A stretch of 21,743 nt of DNA from an uncultured Methylophaga sp. (GTDB lineage: Bacteria; Pseudomonadota; Gammaproteobacteria; Nitrosococcales; Methylophagaceae), in the NCBI GenBank assembly GCA_947631375.1, contig CANRLD010000006.1, positions 1 to 21,743 on the forward strand, written 5' to 3'. Below the pieces are notes generated by a model that worked only from the letters and a program-made list of their open reading frames with translations, did no database searches and had not been told where the DNA came from. Shown in pieces: positions 1-7,398 of this stretch (position 1 is the first letter of the stretch; every line of letters begins with the position of its first letter). The translations under genes were made by a program, and so were the position numbers.

Positions 1-1
1 C

Positions 2-325
2 TTAATGGAAGAACTGAAGAAAATTGTTCGCGTGATGAAAAAATTGGATGAAAACGCACCGCATGAAATTATGTTAGTGCTAGATGCCGGCACCGGACAG
101 AATGCCTTGTCGCAGGCACAGCAGTTTCACCAAGCGATTGGCTTAACCGGTATCACATTAACCAAGCTCGACGGCACCGCCAAAGGCGGGATCATTTTTG
201 CGATTGCGAAAAAAACCGGCTTACCAATCCGCTATATTGGCGTTGGTGAAAAAATTGATGATTTACGTGTATTTAATGCGGACGATTTTGTTGATGCACT
301 ACTGGGCCGTGAAACCACTCCATGA
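2..325 (+). CDS. ftsY: Signal recognition particle receptor FtsY, C-terminal part (5' end outside window)
   Basis: This is the last 107 or so codons of the SRP receptor GTPase, which docks ribosome-nascent chain-SRP complexes at the inner membrane. The frame is open from the window edge, so the gene starts upstream; the first visible ATG at 5 is internal. Visible SRP-GTPase motifs are the DAGTGQNA segment, the G4-type motif TKLDGTAKGG and the closing GVGEKIDDLRVF element, followed by the usual short C-terminus FVDALLGRE. The N-terminal A domain and the P-loop are not in the window. Its stop codon overlaps the ftsE start (ATGA), the classical ftsY-ftsE-ftsX order, so the three are very likely cotranscribed and translationally coupled. 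Confidence 0.97.
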   Translation, partial: LMEELKKIVRVMKKLDENAPHEIMLVLDAGTGQNALSQAQQFHQAIGLTGITLTKLDGTAKGGIIFAIAKKTGLPIRYIGVGEKIDDLRVFNADDFVDALLGRETTP

Positions 326-984
326 TTCGCTTTGAACAAGTCTATAAGCGCTACGCAAATCAGCAGGAAGCGCTATCAGGGTTAAGTTTTGAACTGCTCT
401 CCGGTGAAATGGCATTTTTAACCGGGCATTCCGGCGCGGGTAAAAGCACCTTGCTAAAATTGATCGCACTCATCGAGCGTTGTTCTCATGGTCAGGTGAT
501 TGTTAACAACCAGAATCTGAGCCGCTTGCCAAAGTGGAAGATTCCTTATTATCGCCGCAAAATCGGTCTGGTCTTTCAGGATCACAATTTACTGCATGAT
601 CGCACCGTATTTGATAATGTCGCCCTGCCATTGATCATTTCCGGGGAAAATCATCGCGAAATTGGTCGCCGGGTACGGGCCGCACTGGACAAAGTGGGTC
701 TGCTGGGTAAAGAGCGCAGCTTACCGATTGCCTTGTCCGGCGGCGAACAACAACGCGTTGGTATCGCCAGAGCGGTCGTCAACCGTCCCCCCGTTCTGCT
801 TGCCGACGAACCAACGGGTAATCTGGATCCTGATTTATCCAGAGAAATCATGCATCTGTTCGAGCAATTCAACCAAGTTGGCGTCACTGTTTTTATCGCC
901 AGCCACGATCAGGATTTAATCAACCAGATGCCCTATCGTCACATCACCCTGCAACAGGGAAAGCTTGCTGATACTGTTTCATGA
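322..984 (+). CDS. ftsE: Cell division ATP-binding protein FtsE
   Basis: This is the ATPase subunit of the FtsEX complex. FtsEX sits at the septal ring and activates peptidoglycan hydrolases through EnvC-type partners. The 220-residue protein has the family's normal length. It contains Walker A GHSGAGKST (about 35-43), the Q-loop VFQDH (Q86), the ABC signature LSGGEQQR (138-145), Walker B VLLADEP with the D-loop GNLD (158-169) and the H-loop histidine in IASHD (about 195). The start ATG overlaps the ftsY stop by 4 bp, and the stop overlaps the ftsX start by 4 bp. The P-E-S/T-rich loops and close spacing to ftsX separate it from lipoprotein-release LolD proteins. Confidence 0.97.
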   Translation: MIRFEQVYKRYANQQEALSGLSFELLSGEMAFLTGHSGAGKSTLLKLIALIERCSHGQVIVNNQNLSRLPKWKIPYYRRKIGLVFQDHNLLHDRTVFDNVALPLIISGENHREIGRRVRAALDKVGLLGKERSLPIALSGGEQQRVGIARAVVNRPPVLLADEPTGNLDPDLSREIMHLFEQFNQVGVTVFIASHDQDLINQMPYRHITLQQGKLADTVS

Positions 985-1907
985 CATTTTCTAATATTCA
1001 TAACTACCTGCTGCGTCATCTACAAGTGATGCTTTCCAGTCTTGGTGAGCTGTGGCGACAGCCTTTTGCCACCACAATGACCCTGTTGGTTATCGGTATT
1101 GCCCTGCTCTTGCCGGCGGGGTTATATGTCAGTCTAAAAAATATCGAACAAATCAGCGGCGAATGGGAACATGCCAATCGTATTTCCTTGTTTTTGCAAA
1201 GCGGAATCTCGGATAACCGCGGCCAACAGCTGGCAGAGCAGCTGAAAACCTGGCCGGATATCATGGACATTTCCTACCAGTCTTCACAGCAGTCTTTAAA
1301 CGAGTTTCGCGAGATTTCAGGACTGGATAGTCTGTTGGAAACCTTGCCGGAAAACCCGCTACCCGCCGTGATCATTGTTGAACCAGATGAGAATCAGCAA
1401 GCGGAAGCCATTGAGGCATTACTTGACCGACTCGCAGCACTGCCCGACGTCGAGCAGGCACAGCTGGATATGCAATGGTTGCAACGCTTGCGCAGTATCA
1501 ATAACGCCGGACAACGTGGTATCAGCATTCTGGCGACGTTACTGTCCTTAAGTGTTCTGCTGGTTATTGGCAACACCATCCGTCTCGCCATTCTCAATCG
1601 CCAGACAGAAATACGCGTCATAAAACTGGTAGGTGGTACCAATACATTTGTCAGACGCCCTTTCCTTTATACTGGTATGTGGTATGGCCTGCTTGGTGGC
1701 GTATTGACGTGGATCACCTTGTTAATCAGTCTGTTGATAATCAGTGGTCCCATTGACGAACTGGCCGCTTTGTATGACAGCCAGTTCAGCCTGCGGTGGT
1801 ATGCCGGGCAAATGTTATTCTATCTACCACTCATCGGATTAGTTTTAGGCGTAATGGGTGCCTGGCTGGCAGTAAGTAGACATTTAAGCGCAATTGAGCC
1901 AAGCTGA
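981..1907 (+). CDS. ftsX: Cell division protein FtsX (permease-like subunit)
   Basis: This is the membrane partner of FtsE in the divisome. FtsX does not transport; it transmits FtsE ATPase cycles to periplasmic murein hydrolase activators. The 308-residue protein shows a short cytoplasmic N-terminus and a first membrane helix near residues 30-50 (MTLLVIGIALLLPAGLYV). A large periplasmic loop (about 55-170) follows, then three membrane helices: around 180-200, around 225-250 and near the C-terminus. The motif NRQTEIRVIKLVGGTNTF in the cytoplasmic loop is typical of FtsX. The ATGA overlap with ftsE shows tight coupling. About 110 nt separate it from rpoH downstream. Confidence 0.96.
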   Translation: MTFSNIHNYLLRHLQVMLSSLGELWRQPFATTMTLLVIGIALLLPAGLYVSLKNIEQISGEWEHANRISLFLQSGISDNRGQQLAEQLKTWPDIMDISYQSSQQSLNEFREISGLDSLLETLPENPLPAVIIVEPDENQQAEAIEALLDRLAALPDVEQAQLDMQWLQRLRSINNAGQRGISILATLLSLSVLLVIGNTIRLAILNRQTEIRVIKLVGGTNTFVRRPFLYTGMWYGLLGGVLTWITLLISLLIISGPIDELAALYDSQFSLRWYAGQMLFYLPLIGLVLGVMGAWLAVSRHLSAIEPS

Positions 1908-1960
1908 CTTATTTTTAAAGAAACCTTTCGACTCAAATTTTGTCCATAGACAGACCTACT

Positions 1961-1987
1961 TTTACATCCTGAACTTTTTGCTAAAAT
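1961..1987 (+). promoter_or_regulatory. Candidate sigma70-type promoter of rpoH
   Basis: TTTACA (1961-1966, 5 of 6 to the -35 consensus) and TAAAAT (1982-1987, 5 of 6 to the -10 consensus) lie in the AT-rich ftsX-rpoH gap. The spacer is only 15 bp, shorter than the preferred 17, so the pairing may be wrong. A clear Shine-Dalgarno (AAGGGAG) sits before the rpoH ATG. Confidence 0.3.
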
Positions 1988-2019
1988 AACATCTGTTTCC
2001 TAAAGGGAGAGCGCACTAT

Positions 2020-2877
2020 ATGACAACGCATGCAGCCCAATATCAACTTGCCACCGCACCAATTGGCAACTTGGATGCATACACTAATCTCGTGCACCAC
2101 ATTCCTGTACTGACAGCTGAAGAAGAGCACGATTTAGCAACACGTTTACAACAAAATGGCGATCTGGAAGCCGCTCAACGACTGGTATTATCCCATCTTC
2201 GTTTCGTTGTTCGCATTGCCAAAGGCTATAGTGGTTATGGCTTACCCGTCGCGGACTTAATTCAGGAAGGCAACATAGGCCTGATGAAAGCGGTCAAGCG
2301 TTTTGATCCGGAAAAAGGCGTGCGGCTGGTTTCCTTTGCTGTTCATTGGGTTCGTGCCGAAATTCATGAGTATGTCATCCGCAACTGGCGGATTGTTAAA
2401 ATCGCCACCACCAAAGCCCAGCGTAAACTGTTCTTCAATTTACGCAGTGCCAAACAACGTCTGGGCTGGTTAAATCAGGACGAAATACAAGCGGTAGCAG
2501 AAGATCTTGGTGTTACTGCAGAAAACGTTATTGAAATGGAGCGTCGGCTGGCGCAACCAGATGCCTCTTTTTTTCTGCCAGTCGATAATGACGATGACGA
2601 ATCCAGCTATTCTCCAGTCGCTTACCTCGCGGCAGACAACAGCGATCCGTCTACTGCACTGGAGCATGAGGACTACGCCGACTTTCAACAGCAAAAACTG
2701 GTGAACGCGCTGGCGACTCTGGACGAGCGTAGTCGAGATATCATCAATCAACGCTGGTTAAACGAAAATGACAAAGCCACGTTGCATACCCTGGCTGAGC
2801 GATATCAGGTTTCAGCAGAACGTATTCGTCAAATTGAAAGCAATGCCATGAAAAAGCTGCGGTTATTAATTGAATAA
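2020..2877 (+). CDS. rpoH: RNA polymerase heat-shock sigma factor RpoH (sigma32)
   Basis: This is the alternative sigma factor that directs RNA polymerase to chaperone and protease genes during heat and unfolded-protein stress. At 285 residues it matches E. coli sigma32 (284). Region 2 is recognisable from SHLRFVVRIAKGY through LIQEGNIGLMKAVKRFDPEKG (about 58-100) and FAVHWVRAEIHEYVIRNWR. The diagnostic RpoH box QRKLFFNLR is at residues 134-142 and distinguishes it from RpoD and RpoS. Region 4.2 helix-turn-helix is near the C-terminus (TLAERYQVSAERIRQIE). The AAGGGAG ribosome binding site is well placed. It follows ftsYEX as in enterobacteria and ends at a strong terminator. Confidence 0.98.
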   Translation: MTTHAAQYQLATAPIGNLDAYTNLVHHIPVLTAEEEHDLATRLQQNGDLEAAQRLVLSHLRFVVRIAKGYSGYGLPVADLIQEGNIGLMKAVKRFDPEKGVRLVSFAVHWVRAEIHEYVIRNWRIVKIATTKAQRKLFFNLRSAKQRLGWLNQDEIQAVAEDLGVTAENVIEMERRLAQPDASFFLPVDNDDDESSYSPVAYLAADNSDPSTALEHEDYADFQQQKLVNALATLDERSRDIINQRWLNENDKATLHTLAERYQVSAERIRQIESNAMKKLRLLIE

Positions 2878-2901
2878 AACACAGCTTAACTCACGACCAT
2901 A

Positions 2902-2944
2902 AAAAAGCCCCCTGAGCACAGCAACAGCGCTCAGGGGGCTTTTT
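2902..2944. terminator. Bidirectional rho-independent terminator between rpoH and fdxA
   Basis: A perfect 12-bp inverted repeat pairs 2906-2917 (AGCCCCCTGAGC) with 2929-2940 (GCTCAGGGGGCT) around an 11-nt loop. It is flanked by A-run 2902-2905 and T-run 2941-2944, so each strand reads a GC-rich hairpin followed by U residues. It lies 24 nt past rpoH and 8 nt past the fdxA stop, serving both convergent genes. Confidence 0.92.
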
Positions 2945-2952
2945 AGTACCGG

Positions 2953-3276
2953 TTAACGCTCCAGAAGAGGTAATTTGTTGGGTTTTCCATCCCACTCTTC
3001 AGCATCTTCCAATGCATCTTTTTTCTCAGAAAGCACTGGCCATATCTGTGACAGTTCAGCGTTTATTTGCATAAACTGCATTTGTTCATCAGGCAAATCA
3101 TCCTCCGAAAAAATGGCTTCCGCAGGACATTCAGGCTCACAAAGTGTACAGTCAATACACTCGTCAGGATCGATGACCAGAAAATTGGGACCTTCGTGAA
3201 AACAATCAACCGGACAGACATCAACGCAGTCAGTATATTTACATTTAATACAGTTTTCAGTGACGACAAAGGTCAT
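2953..3276 (-). CDS. fdxA: 7Fe-8S-type ferredoxin FdxA (3Fe-4S/4Fe-4S)
   Basis: This is a small soluble electron carrier of the Azotobacter ferredoxin I family, 107 residues. The cysteine pattern is C9, C17, C21 (followed by P22), C25, then C40, C43, C46 and C50 (followed by P51). It matches the eight cluster ligands of A. vinelandii FdI shifted by one. An additional C12 corresponds to the free cysteine C11 there. In that fold C9, C17 and C50 bind the 3Fe-4S cluster, and the remaining ligands including C21 and C25 serve the 4Fe-4S cluster and its surroundings. The acidic C-terminal half (SEDDLPDEQ) is typical. It stands alone, convergent with rpoH and divergent from lapA. Its physiological partner cannot be read from this window. 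Confidence 0.96.
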   Translation of the reverse strand: MTFVVTENCIKCKYTDCVDVCPVDCFHEGPNFLVIDPDECIDCTLCEPECPAEAIFSEDDLPDEQMQFMQINAELSQIWPVLSEKKDALEDAEEWDGKPNKLPLLER

Positions 3277-3331
3277 GGTGAAATCTCCACAAATACATTT
3301 TTACAGGCCTGACCTGTCAGCTAACTTGAAT

Positions 3332-3362
3332 ATTCTACACGATTTACCGTGATTCTGGGCAA
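3332..3362 (-). promoter_or_regulatory. Candidate promoter of fdxA
   Basis: On the minus strand, TTGCCC (3362-3357, 4 of 6) precedes TAGAAT (3337-3332, 5 of 6) with a 19-bp spacer. This would start transcription about 50 nt upstream of the fdxA ATG. An inverted repeat CACG...CGTG (3338-3351) sits between the two boxes and could be an operator. No regulator can be named. Confidence 0.4.
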
Positions 3363-3425
3363 TGATAACAATTCAGGTATGATCATCCCCAGGTTCATAA
3401 TACTCGGCTGAAACAGGACACACCG

Positions 3426-3722
3426 ATGCTAAAAAAACTTATTATTAGCACTGTATTTCTCAGTGCATTTCTACTCAGTGCTGCATTTGCTGCATTCAAT
3501 ATGCAACCGGTATCACTGGATCTGCTGTTCATACAATGGCAGTTACCTTTAGCGGTATTAATGATTGCTTTTTTACTGTTGGGTTTACTGATCGGCGCAA
3601 TGCTAATTCTGCTCGGCACCATACGTATTCGTTATCAAAATCATCAACTCTCCAGCAAACTGCAAATCGCCGAACAGGAACTGAACAGCCTGCGAATTTT
3701 ACCCGTCCGCGACAATCGCTAG
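3426..3722 (+). CDS. lapA: Lipopolysaccharide assembly protein A domain protein (LapA/YciS-like)
   Basis: This is a 98-residue inner-membrane protein of the LapA (DUF1049) family. It has two predicted membrane helices, at about residues 4-23 and about 40-63, separated by a short loop with the family-like segment NMQPVSLDLLFIQWQLPLAV. A cytoplasmic helical tail (about 67-94) with QNHQLSSKLQIAEQELNSL is coiled-coil-like. In E. coli LapA partners LapB in controlling LPS assembly by governing FtsH degradation of LpxC. The lapB-type gene begins 10 nt downstream, so the family call is strongly supported by context. The start ATG is preceded by a weak purine stretch (AGGACA). Confidence 0.88.
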   Translation: MLKKLIISTVFLSAFLLSAAFAAFNMQPVSLDLLFIQWQLPLAVLMIAFLLLGLLIGAMLILLGTIRIRYQNHQLSSKLQIAEQELNSLRILPVRDNR

Positions 3723-3732
3723 GTTCATCACG

Positions 3733-4914
3733 ATGATGCAATGGCTTTTCCTGTTATTGCCAGTCGCCGCACTGTCTGGATGGCTTCTTGCCAGAAGGCA
3801 CTATCAGCGTTATCCGCATAAAACAAGCAGAGCATTCAACCCTGAGTACTTTAAAGGCTTGAATTACCTGTTAAATGAGCAGCCAGATAAAGCTATTGAT
3901 GTCTTTATTGGCTTGCTGGAAGTCAATAGTGAAACCGTTGAAACCCACCTGGCACTTGCCAATCTGTTTCGTCGCCGGGGGGAAACAGAACGCGCCATCC
4001 GCATCCATCAAAACCTCATCGCCCGCCCCAGTCTGCATGGTGAGCAACGACTGCAGGCAATGGTAGAGCTCGGACTCGATTATATGCACGCCGGCGTACT
4101 GGACCGCGCCGAACATTTATTTTTGGAACTATTACAACAACCGCAGCCTCACCCGGAAGCTGCAAAACAATTGCTGCGAATTTATCAGCAGGAAAAAAAC
4201 TGGCCGCGCGCAATTGAGATGGGCAAAATAATTGATGCCAGTAAAACTGGGCAGGTTAAGCCATTAATTGCCCAGTTTTACTGCGAGCTTGCCGAGCAGC
4301 ATATTCCTCATGCACGACGTGACGCTTTCAGCTTACTCAAGCACGCTTTACTCCATGACGCCAACTGCGTACGTGCCAGTCTACTGGAGGCAAGGCTTTA
4401 TCTCGATACCAGACAACCCCGCAAGGCTCTGGATGCACTGCAAAAACTCGAACAACAAAATCCCAGATTTTTATCAGAAGCATTAGACTACTGGTTTCAG
4501 GCCTATCAACAATTAGGCGATTTGCCAGCATTCCGGGTTCACTTAAGCCGGTTACTTGAGCGACAGCCAAATATGACTTCAGCACGAATCATGCTCACAA
4601 AAATTGTCAAGGAACTTGAAAGTCCGCAAGCCGCACAATTATTGCTATATGAGCAACTGCATCAGCATCCTTCTGTAGAGGGCCTCCACACCTTGATTAA
4701 TTTGGGGGAAAACCAGCAAATTGCTTTGGTTCCTCTGATCGACAAGATCACCAAGGCAATGGTTGAAAAAGGTGATCGTTATACCTGTAAAAACTGTGGT
4801 TTCTCAGGTAAAAGTATGCACTGGTTATGCCCTGGCTGTGCCAACTGGGGTACGGTACACCCTACCGAAATCCACCTTACTGCCTTGGAAAAACTATTGG
4901 AATCAACATCATGA
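3733..4914 (+). CDS. lapB: Lipopolysaccharide assembly protein LapB (YciM), TPR-rubredoxin protein
   Basis: This is a membrane-anchored regulator of LPS synthesis that links LpxC to the FtsH protease in E. coli. The 393-residue length is close to E. coli LapB (389). An N-terminal membrane anchor (about 3-20) is followed by AFNPEYFKGLNYLLNEQPDKAIDVF, the start of a long array of TPR helices (about 35-340). It ends in a rubredoxin-like metal knuckle with C352, C355, C366 and C369 (TCKNCG and LCPGCANWG). Two consecutive ATG codons (3733 and 3736) are possible starts. The stop overlaps the start of the arsC-type gene (ATGA), so translation coupling is expected. Confidence 0.96.
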   Translation: MMQWLFLLLPVAALSGWLLARRHYQRYPHKTSRAFNPEYFKGLNYLLNEQPDKAIDVFIGLLEVNSETVETHLALANLFRRRGETERAIRIHQNLIARPSLHGEQRLQAMVELGLDYMHAGVLDRAEHLFLELLQQPQPHPEAAKQLLRIYQQEKNWPRAIEMGKIIDASKTGQVKPLIAQFYCELAEQHIPHARRDAFSLLKHALLHDANCVRASLLEARLYLDTRQPRKALDALQKLEQQNPRFLSEALDYWFQAYQQLGDLPAFRVHLSRLLERQPNMTSARIMLTKIVKELESPQAAQLLLYEQLHQHPSVEGLHTLINLGENQQIALVPLIDKITKAMVEKGDRYTCKNCGFSGKSMHWLCPGCANWGTVHPTEIHLTALEKLLESTS

Positions 4915-5261
4915 ATAAAACACGTATCTATCATAATCCACGGTGCAGCAAGTCTCGTGAGACCTTAGCCCTGCTTGAAAAACAACAGCAAAGTATCGAG
5001 ATTATCGAATACCTGAAAACACCGCCTACACCTGCTGAGCTGACACAGCTTTTGCAACAGCTCGGTATGCGTCCCAGAGATTTATTACGTAAAAAAGAGA
5101 GTCTTTATCGTGAGTTGCAGCTGGATGATGAGACTCTCTCAGATCAGGCAGTGATTGATGCGATGTGCGCCAATCCTAAACTGATTGAACGTCCTATTGT
5201 TGTGAAAGCGAATAAAGCCGCGCTTGGCAGACCGCCCGAAGCCGTACTGAATATACTTTGA
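4911..5261 (+). CDS. arsC: ArsC-family arsenate reductase (glutaredoxin-dependent type)
   Basis: This is a 116-residue ArsC-like thioredoxin-fold protein. The N-terminal IYHNPRCSKSRE motif carries the catalytic cysteine C12. Three arginines expected to bind the oxyanion in true ArsC appear to be present, in LLRKKE, IERPIVV and LGRPPE. This supports arsenate reductase over the related Spx/YffB proteins, although short members such as YfgD are not experimentally well defined. I chose ATG 4911, which overlaps the lapB stop by 4 bp. The longer in-frame reading from 4827 runs inside lapB and destroys the N-terminal fold. No arsB, acr3 or arsR lies nearby. The arsC-wrbA-DUF2069 order is also found in Pseudomonas, so this is a housekeeping cluster rather than an ars operon. 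Confidence 0.9.
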   Translation: MNKTRIYHNPRCSKSRETLALLEKQQQSIEIIEYLKTPPTPAELTQLLQQLGMRPRDLLRKKESLYRELQLDDETLSDQAVIDAMCANPKLIERPIVVKANKAALGRPPEAVLNIL

Positions 5262-5273
5262 GCACTAATTTAC

Positions 5274-5867
5274 ATGCATGACATTTTAATTCTTTACTAC
5301 AGTCAATCCGGCCAGGTTAAAACAATGGCTGAACAAATCGGCCGCGGCGTGGAAAAACACCCCGATTGTGCCGCCAGAATCCGTACTGTTCCCAAGGTAT
5401 CGACCGTCTGTGAAGCAACAGAGTCAGAAATCCCTTCTGCTGGTCATCTTTATGCCACAACAACAGATTTAGAAGAATGTGCCGGCATGATTATTGGTAG
5501 CCCCACCCGCTTTGGTAATATGGCGGCTGCGCTCAAATATTTTTTCGATGGCACCAGTGACAGCTGGCTGTCAGCAACACTAAGTGGCAAACCCGCTGGA
5601 GTCTTCACCTCGACCGGAAGCTTGCATGGCGGGCAGGAATCCACGTTGTTATCCATGATGCTGCCACTGTTTCATCATGGCATGATCATCAGCGGCATCC
5701 CGTATAGTGAGCCCGCATTAACCACAACCACGACAGGCGGTACGCCCTATGGTGCCAGTCACTTCGCTGGTTCTGATAACAGGCTTGCGCTGAGCAAGGA
5801 AGAAACAGAACTATGCCAGGCACTTGGCTTTCGTATTGCCGAACTGGCCACCAGGCTCGCAAAATGA
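5274..5867 (+). CDS. wrbA: NAD(P)H:quinone oxidoreductase, WrbA family flavodoxin-like
   Basis: This is a 197-residue FMN enzyme that reduces quinones by two electrons, avoiding semiquinone radicals; it is cytosolic. The flavodoxin-like FMN phosphate loop is YYSQSGQVKTMA (about 8-19). The WrbA-type flavin-contact segments are GSPTRFGNMAAALKYFFD (about 75-92) and TSTGSLHGGQEST (about 112-124). YGASHFAG near residue 160 is another family hallmark. It starts 12 nt after the arsC-type gene, and its stop overlaps the next gene (ATGA), so it belongs to the same operon. Confidence 0.95.
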   Translation: MHDILILYYSQSGQVKTMAEQIGRGVEKHPDCAARIRTVPKVSTVCEATESEIPSAGHLYATTTDLEECAGMIIGSPTRFGNMAAALKYFFDGTSDSWLSATLSGKPAGVFTSTGSLHGGQESTLLSMMLPLFHHGMIISGIPYSEPALTTTTTGGTPYGASHFAGSDNRLALSKEETELCQALGFRIAELATRLAK

Positions 5868-6229
5868 AACTTGCTCACTTATTCAGGGTAATCTCCCTGC
5901 TCAGTTTTTTTGGCCTGCTGCTCAGTCTGCTGGCCTGGATAATTATTGCTGAACACAGTGAAAACTTCCCCACTGCCGCCTGGCTGATTATTGGTGTAAT
6001 GCCCTTGTTATTTCCACTTCGTGGCATTTTATATGGCAAGACCTATACACACGCCTGGGCCAGTTTTTTAATGCTGTTTTATCTTGCACACGGCATTGGT
6101 GAACTGTACAGCGGGGACGCCATTTTCTGCTATCCCCTGCTTGAGGTAGTGTTCAGCAGCAGTTTTTTTATTTCAGCCAATTTATATATCCGCACACTGG
6201 CAAAGTTGCGAAAAAACGCACAGACTTAA
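5864..6229 (+). CDS. DUF2069 family inner-membrane protein
   Basis: This 121-residue, strongly hydrophobic protein is of unknown function. Four membrane segments can be drawn at about residues 8-28, 38-54, 64-83 and 90-110. The conserved-looking motifs PLLFPLRGILYGKTYTHAW and YLAHGIGELYS lie between them and match the DUF2069 family. The ATG at 5864 overlaps the wrbA stop by 4 bp; the earlier in-frame start at 5813 would run through wrbA. Position after wrbA is conserved in other gammaproteobacteria. Nothing in the sequence indicates a substrate or partner. Confidence 0.85.
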   Translation: MKLAHLFRVISLLSFFGLLLSLLAWIIIAEHSENFPTAAWLIIGVMPLLFPLRGILYGKTYTHAWASFLMLFYLAHGIGELYSGDAIFCYPLLEVVFSSSFFISANLYIRTLAKLRKNAQT

Positions 6230-6275
6230 ACTGTGTCATATGGTCTAATAATGGTCTGTTTTCAAGGGGCATTCC

Positions 6276-6500
6276 ATGAGCACGCTTCCAGCAATTCAAT
6301 CAGCCTATCAAGGCATTCAAAGTGGCATGCAAAACCTGCAGAAAAATGCCTTCAGCATCGCCAGCGAATCGACTAAAGGTGGCGATATGATTACACCGAT
6401 GGTCAATATGAACAGCGACAAGCTGCAAGTACAGGCCGCCGCCAAAGCACTGCAAATTAGCTCTGACACGCAAGGAACGCTACTCGACATTCGTGTCTGA
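6276..6500 (+). CDS. Small conserved protein resembling flagellar rod/hook protein ends
   Basis: This is a 74-residue protein with a good ribosome binding site (AAGGGG, about 8 nt before the ATG). The N-terminal half (AYQGIQSGMQNLQKNAFSIAS) resembles the N-terminal D0 helix of flagellar axial proteins. The C-terminal half (MVNMNSDKLQVQAAAKAL, then TQGTLLDIRV) resembles the C-terminal helix of FlgC, FlgE or FlgG, with the central domain missing. Similar short proteins are known in Pseudomonas-like genomes, usually annotated as hypothetical. No flagellar genes are in this window. The call rests on pattern resemblance, and function is unknown. Confidence 0.75.
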   Translation: MSTLPAIQSAYQGIQSGMQNLQKNAFSIASESTKGGDMITPMVNMNSDKLQVQAAAKALQISSDTQGTLLDIRV

Positions 6501-6594
6501 CCCTGACTAAACACACTTATTTTTCCACTAATACTGGCGAATAAAAGCCGTTTGACGCTAAACTATCCGGCGTTAATCACTACGAAGCAACATT

Positions 6595-7398
6595 TTGAGC
6601 TCATCCACCCATGCTTTGCTTGATGAAAAAACGATTCACCAAGCGCTAAATCTCGAAACACGACAGCAAATAGCAAGCCTACAAGTTTTTTCAGAAGTAA
6701 CTTCAACCAACGATATACTCTGGAAAAGGTTACAGAACGGCGAAACAGGGACTGCAGTGTGTCTTGCTGAAACCCAAACGGCAGGACGTGGCCGACGTGG
6801 CAGCCAATGGTTATCTCCTGCCAGCGGCAATATTTATCTGTCCATTATGCATCAGTTGACTTCAGAGTCCGTGCGTAACGGTCTAAGTATTGCAATTGGC
6901 ATTACATTAATAAACACTCTCCATAATGAGGGCGTTACCGGTCTGCAGCTGAAATGGCCAAACGATGTACTACATAACAGACGTAAACTTGCTGGAATTC
7001 TTGTAGAATCCCGTTATGGGAACCAGAACTTTGTCACCATTGGCATAGGCCTAAACTTGTCATTACCAGACAATGTCCTATCAGCCATTCCCCAGCCGGT
7101 CATTAGTCTGGAACAACTTTGTAACCCGCTTCCTTGTCGCAACCTACTGGCAGCAAAAATAATTCAAAATATGATGGAAACCCTGACACTTTTTTCGCAT
7201 CGCGGTCTTAGCGACTACCTGCCCCTGTGGCCACAATATGATGCTTTGCATAATCAAGCCATTAATATCATCAGCGATGATGGTCAATTTACCGCGCTTG
7301 CATGTGGTATCAATGAACATGGTGAATTACGCTATATGCATAATCAACAAGTTGCTTATTTATCCAATAGCCACCTCAGCATCAGGTTTGCTTCATGA
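6595..7398 (+). CDS. birA: Biotin--[acetyl-CoA-carboxylase] ligase, monofunctional (no HTH domain)
   Basis: This enzyme activates biotin with ATP and attaches it to the AccB lysine of acetyl-CoA carboxylase. The 267-residue protein has the catalytic hallmarks: TSTND (about 36-40), the biotinyl-AMP loop GRGRRG (64-69), KWPND (120-124) and the KLAGIL lysine (131). The C-terminal SH3-like domain ends with an ISLR-like SHLSIRF segment. E. coli BirA (321 residues) has an N-terminal winged helix of about 60 residues. Here the protein begins at the equivalent of the inter-domain linker, and the 94-bp upstream gap is too short to hide one. Start TTG 6595 is uncertain: ATT 6592 and TTG 6616 are alternatives, and there is no strong Shine-Dalgarno. 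It overlaps coaX by 4 bp. Confidence 0.93.
   Translation: MSSSTHALLDEKTIHQALNLETRQQIASLQVFSEVTSTNDILWKRLQNGETGTAVCLAETQTAGRGRRGSQWLSPASGNIYLSIMHQLTSESVRNGLSIAIGITLINTLHNEGVTGLQLKWPNDVLHNRRKLAGILVESRYGNQNFVTIGIGLNLSLPDNVLSAIPQPVISLEQLCNPLPCRNLLAAKIIQNMMETLTLFSHRGLSDYLPLWPQYDALHNQAINIISDDGQFTALACGINEHGELRYMHNQQVAYLSNSHLSIRFAS

Noticed and set aside
3325..3391. Sigma32 promoter for lapAB (CTTGAA at 3325, CCCCA at 3387)
   Set aside because: The elements are about 57 bp apart, far beyond the 13-17 bp allowed.
4827..4910. Upstream extension of the arsC-like gene
   Set aside because: It lies inside lapB's zinc-knuckle codons; the ATGA overlap at 4911 gives a normal ArsC N-terminus.
4911..5261. Arsenic resistance operon
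   Set aside because: Only the reductase-like gene is present; no arsR, arsB, acr3 or arsA nearby.
5813..5863. Upstream extension of the DUF2069 gene
   Set aside because: It is inside wrbA, and the ATGA start at 5864 gives a proper first membrane helix.
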